From contig VXAA01004054.1 in NCBI GenBank assembly GCA_013399115.1, positions 28,157 through 92,156 of the forward strand: a DNA stretch of 64,000 bases. Reading direction: 5' to 3'. The notes under the pieces are model-generated. The model was not told the origin of the DNA and ran no database searches. It saw only the letters and a program-made list of their open reading frames with translations. This document shows positions 53,615 to 64,000 of the stretch, one piece after another (the first letter of the stretch is position 1; each line of letters opens with the position of its first letter). This stretch comes from Anseranas semipalmata. Its lineage: Eukaryota > Chordata > Aves > Anseriformes > Anseranatidae. Made by a program: the position numbers and the translations under genes.

Positions 53615-56275
53615 ACAGTCTAGGCTTCTAAGAGAAAGTCAGTAATAGGTGCTGTTGAGCAAGCCTGGCCTATAGACACTGGGGATCACAGTGGCAATGG
53701 GTGAGTGCACAAACCACTTCCCATTTGGGTAACGTGGGGGACAGAATCAACGTCTCAAGCAGCAGCAGTTGAGAGAGCAGGAACCACAGCCCTGCACTCC
53801 AGCAAGGGCACTCCATCAGCCCTCCAGGCTCTCGAACTGCTTGACGCACAAGCTCTATATCCTCATGCTCCAATTCTGCAGGCATCCGCTAAACGCTCTC
53901 CAACTATGAATGTCAACTATGCTGTGACAAAAAAAGACCCAATAAAAATAAACAAAAAAAATCCACATAATGTATGAAGTACTGGCTACACAACCTATTC
54001 TGTAGGTGGCACTGTATGTTAAACAATGATTTTCTTCTCTTTCCACAGTACAATTTCTGAGGATAATAACCCAAATGCAGCCTCTAACACAATACAGAAT
54101 ATATATTTATTTAAAATCAGGAATCATTCCATGGTATTATCTTTCAACTGCAACTCCACAAGTTATCTCCCAATTGCAATTAACTATCTTTAATCCTGTA
54201 ATATGGGACCAGCAGGCAGGACAACGTGCACTGTATGGATGCAGGGTAATAGGCAGTCCCTGCCCCAAAGAGTTAATGAGACAAGCAGTAGGAGAAGAGA
54301 CAGAGCAGACTAATGAGAGCTAATGATGTGTTCCATCCCCGCTGCTGGTCCCCAGCCTGTTGTGCTACCCACTGAGTCAGCAAGTTGCGCTGTGTGCCAT
54401 GATAACTATTAACAATTCTTTTTTTTCTTTTTTAAAGGCTGTCTTCATTATGAGTAACTTATGAAGGATTTGTTGAAAATGGCATCAGAGGAGGTGCATC
54501 ATAAAATTGGCAGAGAAATTCTGGAAACGCTGGTGCAAAACCAAGATTGAGAAACAGCATGGGAATCATTATCCTGGCAAGTTAGAAAATGGCATAAAAT
54601 GGAAAAAAAAGAATTTCACAATAGCTAGTAAAATTCTTCTGAGGACATTCAGCTGGGATACTAAAGTAATTTTGGTAGCATTAAAAGGAATAGAAGCTAA
54701 TCTCAAGATTCACTGACAACAATGTTTGCCTGAGGTATATGGGATGTAAAATTACTTGCCAGAGGGAGAGCTCCCAAAAATCTAAGTCAAGTCTTAAACA
54801 TTTCAGGTCTGTTGTAGAACTATACTAACATAAGCATGTAGAATAACAAAAGACAGCATGATACAGCAAGTGGCACGTGCAGTTTCTGAAGAACCGAACT
54901 GCCTTCCTAGTGTATACTGCAAATGAACAATACAAATCTCTACATACGCTCACAACAAAAAGCTGTCTTTCAGAGTACTGCCAGTGTTGATCTGCAGTTA
55001 TCAAAAAAATGTTTGCAGGCTGTTGGAATGTTACAAGGTAAACACATCAACTCTTTGTATTTTAACATAAAAAGGAATGATATTGAATTATTCTACTACA
55101 ACTAAGATTTGTGTTGATGTTAATATTTCACTTCAGCCCATGAAATGATGAAAAATTTTCCCACTCTCTAGTGAATTCCTTGCACTGGCTGTATAAACAG
55201 TCAATCTGGATTGAATTTTGATGTGGATTGAAAATCTTGCTCTACATATGGTAGACAAAGCCAAAACAGTATGGTAAATTTTTAGCATTGTAAAAAAAGC
55301 AAACACCCAAATTCACATCCACTGTGGTTGATTCGCTCAGTCCTGAATGTCTTGTTCTCTTACAACTCTGCAGACATGTACCATATTCTAATGTTTTCAG
55401 CAATTTCAATGAAAAATTTATGACTGTTTAAAAAACACTGGTATGTATCCAGAACCCTTTTCCTCCAGAATTCTCATATGAAAGATTTACTCAATGCCTG
55501 GATCTGACAGCTGTATTGGTAGGAAACCACATCTGTTGAACTACAGGTAAAGAAGCCACATGCAAGAAATATTTGAAAGTCATTTGTCTTTCCATGTCTT
55601 CATACTTTGCCCAGACACTCAACAGCAAAATCAGGAGGAATTCATGTAAATTACTACGGCCAATCAGTAATACATAAAAAATGTGCAGAGCTAGAAAAGG
55701 GAGTTTTATAGCGTTAGTGAGTGAGAAGAGATATTCAAATGGGAACCAGCACTGACAGCTAACCCTGGAGACTGAGATTAAAGTTGCTATCACCTTACTT
55801 TACATATAGAAAAGCCATTTCAGGCATTTTTGAAGGTTATATCTCCCGTTGCAGAGTTTGATTTGTAGTAAGTACTTCTGCACATGTTTAGCTTTACACA
55901 CTGAATAATCCCCCTTATATTTCATGGAACCAGTCACATGTATGAAAATACATGGAAGACTGAGTCCTCTTGATAAATCAGGGCTTTCAGTTATCCTAGT
56001 TTAGTGAAGGAAGGGACAGAGGCACTTCCAGATTACCATACTAATATTAAAGTCAGTGTGTAATTTTTCCACTAATTCCACAAGCTCGGTATTAAGCTCT
56101 AAAGTTTTCATAAAACATGAATTCTTCAATATACATTGAATATACAGACCACAGGATGACAAGGTGAGTATGTAATGGCTTTACAATAATTATTTGGGAG
56201 ATAAACTTTGAAGAGATATTTGTGTGTATCACAGCTATTCATAAATTGAGCAGGTCAACTGAAGCTCATCTTGTT

Positions 56276-56792
56276 CATAGAATGGCTTGGGTTGGAAGTG
56301 GCCTTGAAGATCACCTAGTTCCAACCCCCCTGACATGGGCAGGGACACCTTCCACTAGACCAGGTTGCTTAAAGCCCCATCCAACCTGGCCTTGAACACT
56401 TCCAGGGATGGGGCATCTACAGCTTCTCTGGGCAACCTGTTCCAGTGCCTCCCCACTCTCATAGTAAAGAATTTCTCCCTAATATCTAATCTAAACCTAC
56501 CCTCTTTTAGTTTAAAACCATTACCACTTGTTCTGTCACTACATTCCTTGATAAAGAGTCCCTCCCCATCTTTCCTGTAGGCCCCCTGTAAGTACAGGAA
56601 GGCTGCTACACGGTCTCCCTGGAGCCTTCTCTTCTCCAGGCAATACAAACCCAACTTTCTCAGCCCGTCTTCATAGAAGTATTCCAGCCCTCTGATCATC
56701 CTCGTGGCTCCCCTCTGGACCCACTCTAATAGGCCTATGTTTTCCTTATGCTGCGGACCCCAGAGTGGAACACATTACTCCAGGGGTTAAAG
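56276..56792 (-). mobile_element. CR1 LINE 3' fragment with reverse-transcriptase C-terminus
   Basis: Longest CR1 in the window, antisense. The 3' tail is at the left (CATAGAATGGCTTGGGTTGG), then CTAGTTCCAACCCCCCTGAC. The 114-codon frame 56699-56355 on - encodes the end of ORF2, with the typical GLEYFYEDGLRKLGLYCLEK start, an RLQGD motif, then NRLPREAVDAPSLEVFKARL and the final LSNLV. That end of ORF2 lies after the reverse-transcriptase domain; the catalytic part is missing because the copy is 5'-truncated near 56792. An uninterrupted frame suggests a relatively young insertion. It cannot move by itself. Confidence 0.96.
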
Positions 56793-57324
56793 GTTAAAAC
56801 TTAATAAATCATATAATGAATTGTCTACATGCCAGACACACTTGACCTACCTTACATGTGTTTTAGAGAACATTTTTTAAATTAAAGCTTTTCTATTTAT
56901 TACAGAACAAAATAACAAAGTAGATAGGAAGAAAGCATGGCATAATTTTCTTTGTTTGGGGAGGAGAGGGTTGACTAAATTTATTGGAATGAAATCTAAA
57001 ATTTGACATGTAAAACAAATGCAAAACTGACCATCCTTTAGCTTCAACTGACTGGACCCGACAGACGGTCTTCAATAGCAAATCCTGTAATTGTTACTAA
57101 ATGATGACTGGAAATATAAAATCTGATAAAAGCCAAAATGTTAAATTTTAAGCTACCATAACCCAATTTCAAAATACACTAAGGAAATACCCTGGAGAAT
57201 ACTGACTCATTCATGCCACACTTTTAATTCTACAGTAAGTTTTTAAATACTTAATCCAGATTCATGATATCAAAAATTTTTTATAATTATGTTTTTTAAG
57301 CTATATCAATGCTCTATCCAATGC

Positions 57325-57340
57325 AAAAAAAAAAAAAAAA
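57325..57340 (+). repeat. Poly-A tract
   Basis: Run of 16 A; no retrocopy upstream recognised. Confidence 0.9.
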
Positions 57341-60300
57341 CTCCAATATTTCCCTTCATGACTGTTTTTTTCTCTGTTTTTATAAGAAAACAAACCATAT
57401 CATTCTCTCCAACTCCTTTGCTTTAAATCAAGAAGCAAGCTCCTGATGAGTGTTCACGCAGCTGATTAGAAAATTGTCTTACAAACAGCATCATTAAGTG
57501 GCATGCCAATCAGCAATGATACAGTGGTATTGCTGGTGCCTGTGTAAATTATAGAGTAATGCCTTACGCTTGGGAAACCTAAACGTACAATTCTGAGGTT
57601 TCTTATTGGCAATTAGATTATAAATGCTGTGTTCTAATGGTTAACAGCAGGAGAATATATTCATCACATACTGTATTTGTAGAATACAGAAAGGAAAAAA
57701 AATCCTAATTGGAGCAGACTTTATGAAGAAGCTGTTATGAAGGAATCTCCAACACCGAAAGCTTATAAAAGAGCCTTTTTTATATTTTCAGGAATTATTT
57801 AGCTATACTGATCCTGCCATAGAAAAATCTATATGGACTATAGCATCTCCTGAACTCTATTCCACCCCCAATTACTTGGATTTACTATTTGTTTTATGAC
57901 ATATACTACCACCCACTAAAATATATTAAAAATACTTGCATTTGTTTGAAAGGTTTCACTGGTTTTATCAATAGTTTATTAATCACAAGAGAAAGCTTCA
58001 AAATGTAAAAAAAAACCACAGCAAATACAGGTACCACATACTGACCTAGACTTGCATTGATACAAGGTGACATACTACACACAGTTACCTGTTAACAGTT
58101 CCTAGACACACATGCATTTGGATAGAATACATACAGAAGATGACTCTTAAGAAATGCCAAGATTGCAAAGTCCTGGACTCGGGAGTTATGGGATGCCAGA
58201 ATTAAAGTTTGCCTGTGAAATTTTAATTCAAGTTCTTCAGCATTCATCCTTTAATTATACACTCACATTAACCAAGCAGGCCAGATTCTTTCAGTAAACA
58301 GTATTTTCTGAACTGACACACTTTGAGCCCGGATTCATTATAGGGCTTTATGCCTTACTTACTGCATAGATTCAAACAGCATTGAATGCATGCATGTTAA
58401 AATCTTCACAGGCTTCTCTGTGTTGCTCACTTCAACGGAACTGATAATGCCACTGCACCTGCTCAACTGTTCCAGAGCAAAGGCACAGACAAATTAATGT
58501 CAACAGTGGATGTCTTGCAGATGAAGCCACAGCTTTCATTTCTGAGTATCCCGTGCTTTGCAGGACCAGGGCAGAGCCCTCAGGAATGTCAGGGTGCTAA
58601 GCGCTCCTCTCAAGCACTGAGAAAAACAAATGTCCGACATGCACATTGACAAAGCACTTGCTTGGAGTAAAACTCCAGACAACTCCTGAACTGGTAGCCC
58701 TTAGAGCGCAAGTAAGAGAAAGTTTTCCTTCTTGTTTTTGAGTCAAATGACTAATGCCATCTCTCATTATTGGATCAATATCCCAGCAGGTCCTGTGGAC
58801 AGGCCTGCATCACCCGAGCTGAGCAGTCTACTGACAGCAGAAGTAGGTTGCTATCCGTGGACAGCCATAGAAAAAGAGGGATTGCTAAAGCAGAGAAATA
58901 ACAAGACTGAGAAATGCTGGCCCCAATTCAGGGTTCCAAAAGGGAATATGTCAACTGTCTACTCAAAACACCTCTGTTTTTATTTTCTCAATCTCCGTAT
59001 TCATATCTTCCCATATTTTGATGTTATCTGTCCTTTCTTCTCTTCAAAACATGTCTCTAATCCCAAATGTGATCTCCTAGCATCCCAGTTTTCCCTCTCT
59101 GTTTCTCTTTTTTCTTTCCCTTCCTGCTGTTGCCCCAATTCCCCCATGTACATGCACTGCCCAAAAGATGCTACAGCAAGACATGTATATATCTATTAAA
59201 AATTTGTATTTTCCAACTCACCTGGAAAAAAACAGATTTGCTTAGTGGTCTGTAATTGGTATGTACATCTAAAATTAATAGTTCCAGAACACATAACAGT
59301 TAGTTGTTACTGGCTGATTAATTACACATCAGGATGCCATAAACAACTTACAGCCATAGCAAAGCTTTTTAGAAGTATACAACAGTCAGCGATGACATCC
59401 ACCGGACTTTTGTCCTCTCCAGAACTTCATACAACAGCAAGGAAAAATCTACCCCTTCCTCTTTTCCACAAACATTTAGTGTCAAAAACTAGGAGAGAAA
59501 AAGGGGTGTATGGGCCCCTCAGAAATGACATGCAATGTATTTACAAAAGGTGCAGCAAATGAAGAATTGAGACATAGTAGAGGGAATAGAACTGCTAGTC
59601 ATTAAGGTACAGGAATAGATCAGTGCAGAGGATTTCCCTCGGTATCATGTTTTTGGGGAGAAGGGATCAAGCACATACACTTGTATCTACTAAAACCCAA
59701 ACAGAACAAACAGGTCCATATACAAATCGGAAAGGAGGAATCAGTTCTGCTAACTACTTGAACAATCCCCCAAAAATCTAAATATCATGTTTGTTTGTTA
59801 ACTGAACCACCACAAACAAACACATCTCATTTTTTTTTAAATATACTTTTAAAACTCTAGGAGATGCCAGACATGATTGATTTCTCCTCCTACTGGTCCT
59901 TGCCCTTTTGCAGTTCTGCAGAGAACATTGGGAACTGGCAATAACTCACCACACGCCTCAGAGAGCTTTCTTGTGTTTGGAAATCTCTCGGCAGCGTGAC
60001 ATTTACATTCATTATGGCTGATTCTGGGCATTTAAATATGAAAACAATTAAAGCATATTTGCAAGGGATATGACAAATGAGCATTTGCACTCTGGCCAAT
60101 TTTTCACTGACTTTCATTCAAATACACCATATTTCAGCTTTGCCTCTGCAATTGTCCAAATGAGATGATTTCCCAATATCCATATGGGCAGGTTGACTGA
60201 TGAGAATGCCTTTAGAATTAAATGCCTTTAGTATAAAATCAAAGGTCTCTTTCTTGGACAAATTCTGCTTCCACACCCACCGATGAAATTTCAGAGCCAC

Positions 60301-62637
60301 CACTGAAATCCATAGAATTACTGTGCTTTCACATCAATTTAAATGGTAGCTCCCTGCAGATCTCTCTCTTCCCCAGAAAGGTGCTCGGTGTTTACAATTC
60401 CTATCCTTTAGTAGCATCAGGTTTTTTCTGATTTTCATGTGACTTTAATATTCTCACCAATCAACTGCAGCTGAAGAGATGAGGACTATCTGCACCAAAA
60501 TTGGGCTGAACCGGTGCAGCTATTTCTTCATACATCCAAGTCACGTTTCCATTAGCAGAAGGGACTGAAGTAACAGAGGGGATGCAAGGGAAAAAATAGC
60601 ATTTTGCTCTCTTGACAATCTTCTCACCTCTATTATTACTCTATTATTAATAATGAAACTAATTTCTGTAGCTGCAGTATGCCATGGCAACATAGCTAGA
60701 GATAAATAAGTGCCTCCAGTTTACTTCAGGATGGTCTTAGGTTTTGGAGAGCCATTTGCACAGCTGTGATGAAGAACTCTCTCTTTTTTTTTATTATTAT
60801 TCCATCTCCTTCCAAACAATTACTGCCTAACACTGCTCTATGGAAGGATCACATACATACTCCCTATGTCCCGTTAAAGAAGGCTGGGTTAAACTTAGCG
60901 CTGGTTTCAGTTCAGATCTAGGGTACTCATGAATGTTTCTATAAGCGGAGTCCTACATCAGTAATGTCTCCAAACTATGTGATTTGGAAGAGCATGCCGG
61001 TTTATCACATTAAAACAGCCTTTCCAAACTGAATGCCAGGACCCTGCTATAGAAGAGCTAGAACCAAATCTCCCTCCCACTAAATCCAAACATTAATTGA
61101 AATCTATGGAAACGGACTGAATGCATGACAGGGAGAACCTCAAATCCTCACCTCAAGCCCCTTCACAAAGTTTGACTGTTTTTCAAGTGCTGTCCAGGAA
61201 AAAATGCAACTACAGCTTTAGGGGACGAGCCCAACCGAGCTCTGTGTTCCATCACTCCTTTAATATATGCCAAATGATCTTTTTGGTTTGAAATCATTTC
61301 ATGCAATGCTAAGCAATGCCCTCATTGTTGCCTTTGCTGACTTGCAGTTACCCAGTGGGATGCCAGGCTGCCACCATCAGAACATCTGCTTTGTTGGAAA
61401 AGTATTTCAGCAGGTCTCGCCTTGTAATAAATGATGTGACCCTGGAAGGCAGACAGCAGCACTCCTGCAGGCAAATAGCTTGCAAAAGGTCAAAAACGCC
61501 CAAAGCCTTGGGAGCAGCAGCATCACTTCTGTCACTCTGCACTACCCAGGGTCTTAGCACTGAAATGAATAGGGAAAAGATAAACCATCGAGGCTCTGCA
61601 GACAGATCCCAGTTGATGGACTGGGAAGTCTTCAACTAGTGAGGAACATGGGAACAGACGGAAGGAGAGGAAAGCAGAGGAGAACAGCGGAAAATTCAGC
61701 TGTGAAGCTTTTTTTTACTTTGCCACTGAAAATGGACCTTCTCCTGTGAGTGCTGCTTAATTTGCCTCTGTCAGAATGAACTGGGGCAGCAAAGTGTGCC
61801 ATATACACTATTTCAGTTAGGAAACGGGTTAGAGTGCTTACAGAAACATCTTTGCTAGCAGGTAGATACTTGTTCATTGTCTTAATTTATAGCCTTTTCC
61901 AGAATAGTCCTTTACCGTCTGACTTCTTTTTTCTTTTAAGGAGTTACTCCTTTTCTTTCATCTTTTAGTTTCTGCATTTCTCCTAAAACATAAAAAACCA
62001 CTGTTTTTGCAACCTATTTGTCCCATTTGCAATTCCCAATGTCAACAAAACCCCAATGAAGTGAAAAAAAACGTGCAAACATTTCACTGCTACTAACAAT
62101 GTAAACAGTGTCAAAAAGATTTTGGATCCTGTTTTTCTACCTGTGAAGTTAGTAGTCAGTGGATGCTCTGCTGCTACAGTTAGAGAAGAAGGTCTTGCTC
62201 CTGTTGTTATTGCTATTGCCTTTTGAAGTAAAATGACACTGGCACTCTTTTGAATGGCAGCATTTTACAGCAATTTAACTTCCTTACTAAAGAAGTCAAT
62301 TTGCATGAAAATTATCTGGAAAGCACAATCACATACACACGCCTTTATGTACATCTATATGCTGATATTTTCAGTACAGGTATGACATACAGCATATCAA
62401 AGGCCATAGGGATGAAGAGTAAATTAGCTGGCGAAATTATTTTCTACAGTAATTTCCTAGAACAGGAACCATTTCTGAGCAAAGTCTACCATTACCCTCC
62501 AACCTCTTCTATGGTGAATAGTGCAGCTGATTTCTACCTTCATTCTTATTCAAGTTCCATGAAAGCACCACTGAGGACCTAAACAAGAATGCTGGGTAAT
62601 TCTGGCATTATTGGATTTTTCTTTATTTATTTATTAG

Positions 62638-62667
62638 GCATGGGAGCTGTTATCAGCAAGTAGCCAG
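62638..62667 (+). other. 30-base microexon-like segment
   Basis: A pyrimidine-rich acceptor (TCTTTATTTATTTATTAG, ending 62637) and a GTGAGT donor at 62668 flank 30 bases readable as AWELLSASSQ in phase 0. Both sites are near consensus, but with no partner exons it may be cryptic. Confidence 0.12.
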
Positions 62668-64000
62668 GTGAGTCAAACCAGATAAAGCATTATCTGATTC
62701 CTGCGTTGTAAATCAGATTTTAATAGAGAAAAGAACTGTATCCCTTTGGGAGTGGAAAGAATATGTTTGTAATGTGTTTTGAATGTGTGCTGCAAAATAC
62801 CAAGTATGGATAAAACATATTTTCTCTAATCAATTTTCCACTTTATTCTCCAAGTTCTTTCACCCATAAGATGAGAACTAAAACAAATGAATGTCCTGCT
62901 TGTGCCAACTAAGACAAGCATGCATAAAAGCATGCATACATGTTGCATCCTCACACAGAAACACATAAATACTGAATTCTGCAATATTAAAAGTATCATC
63001 AAGACATCAAGTGCATTTGTTTCTCAGCTGACAGAATAATTTACGTATTTCAGGTTTATCCAATTCAGCCATTAAAATGAGAGCTTTGGTATCCTGCTTG
63101 CAACCCCAATACAGCTTCTGTCTTAGGTGTTTATCCTTGTCTTTTTCTATTCAGACACTATGAAGTCTCATGACAACACCTGTAGATTAGACACAGATAA
63201 TGTTTGACTACCCCTTGAAAGTTTTACACATTTTAATCAGCAGAGTAATCTAGAGACGCTCAGACAGAAGTCTGTGGTAAACATTAAAAACCTTGATGCA
63301 AAGCCAGCTCTTTCTTTCACTGCAGCGTTATTTGAATTTTGAGTTGTTGGAAATTATTGTTTGCAAAAATGGGGGCTTTCCTCTCACCTAACATATCAAT
63401 TTTTGACTGTTCAGAGAGAACCTAAATTCTGAAATCAGTTTACAAGCAAGGCACTTAAAATATTTCAAGGACTCAAAAATTACTTTAAAAAAAAAATCGT
63501 TAGATCACATTCTATTAATTCCATAACAAAGTGGAGAAAAAGGACTGTCGTGCCATGTTTGGATTGAAAATGCCATTTCTTCCATGATTTACACAACTAA
63601 AAGATGAATTTACAACCAAACCACTTTATTCATTAAGGTTTATGAAGGTGTCCTAAGAATGCCATTAATAAACTATCAGGGAAAGCACTGCTGCTGCCAG
63701 CCCTCAGCAGCAGTGCCGATATCCAGGTCACACTTCAATGTCTTCTCATCCCCTTTTCTTGCCAGATGAGCCCTCGCTTCTCTCCATTGCAAACTGCAGG
63801 AGGACTAACGTTTTTGAAAGTAATAGCAGAAGGCAGCGCAGAAGCCATGAACACGATGAAAGCTAGTATCAAACTTAACATTATCTGAACATAAGGCTTA
63901 TTTATTAGGAAAAAAAAATCCAAATGAGTCACAATTAATGACATGCTCTATTTGAAATACTGGTTTCCCTTTTGAGGATGTAACTACACTTCAGTTTGTT

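Larger units (their letters stand above)
46681..56275. other. Gene-free stretch
   Basis: No gene recognised. It holds A-rich simple repeats near 53.0 and 53.6 kb, a T-run near 48.15 kb and a good but orphan GTGAGT donor at 56161. ORFs (47473-47796, 49734-50021 -, 53705-53977, 55491-55793 -) lack family resemblance or supporting splice sites. Confidence 0.6.
56793..64000. other. Gene-free stretch to the right edge
   Basis: No gene recognised. It includes a poly-A tract at 57325-57340, a 30-base microexon-like segment at 62638-62667 on +, and ORFs without family resemblance (58732-59199 +, 61316-61639 + with 61348-61635 - on the other strand, 62250-62582 +). The - strand frame at 63944-63735 has one hydrophobic run (LSLILAFIVFMASAL) but no other support. 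Confidence 0.6.

Noticed and set aside
12145..57340. Poly-A/T tracts as tails of processed pseudogenes
   Set aside because: The sequence next to each tract was read for known retrocopies (ribosomal protein and similar) and none was recognised.
58732..59199. 155-codon + strand ORF
   Set aside because: The translation is low-complexity in its second half (Ser/Phe/Cys-rich from a pyrimidine tract), with no recognisable domain.
63735..63944. - strand ORF with a hydrophobic run, considered as a VSTM2A or membrane-protein exon
   Set aside because: No resemblance to the VSTM2A Ig-domain sequence and no convincing splice sites; the single hydrophobic stretch could be chance.

Overview
The window looks like vertebrate, most probably avian, chromosomal DNA. 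It is AT-rich and CpG-poor, with a single CpG-rich start, canonical GT-AG introns, and interspersed repeats that are all recognisable as CR1 LINE 3' ends (degenerate TTCTATGA-type tails, and one copy coding for the reverse-transcriptase C-terminus). No Alu, L1 or MIR-like sequence was recognised. Crocodilians and turtles also carry CR1, so bird is the best fit rather than a proof.

Layout. Bases 1 to about 350 are a CpG island, the promoter-proximal end of a housekeeping gene. Bases 892-3340 hold the three coding exons of SEC61G on the + strand. It encodes the 68-residue gamma subunit of the Sec61 protein-conducting channel in the ER membrane. Its coding sequence is join(898..991,2233..2335,3240..3249), followed by a short 3' UTR with an ATTAAA signal. 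The noncoding first exon lies before or at the left edge. This is the only gene I can name with certainty.

The remaining 60 kb has no recognisable protein-coding gene. It contains CR1 fragments at about 3.46, 6.2, 16.7, 36.6, 46.5 and 56.3 kb, simple repeats, poly-A/T tracts and one 12-base assembly gap inside a poly-A run (23209-23220). In mammals SEC61G is followed downstream by a sparse region and then VSTM2A, with EGFR on the other side. The window is consistent with the same arrangement (EGFR to the left, a desert to the right), but no VSTM2A exon was recognised.

The most interesting leftover signal is on the - strand just beyond the end of SEC61G. At 4980-4862 there is a plausible 3'-terminal coding exon: good acceptor, 38 open codons with a protein-like translation, a stop, then AATAAA about 130 bases further. 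Two further exon-like ORFs lie upstream of it. If real, this is an unrecognised gene (or its remnant) tail-to-tail with SEC61G. Several other exon-like segments with strong splice sites (25485-25541 and 30103-30245 on +, 33014-33080 on -, 62638-62667 on +) and a good poly-A signal at 19015 could belong to unannotated lncRNAs or be cryptic sites. They are reported with low confidence.
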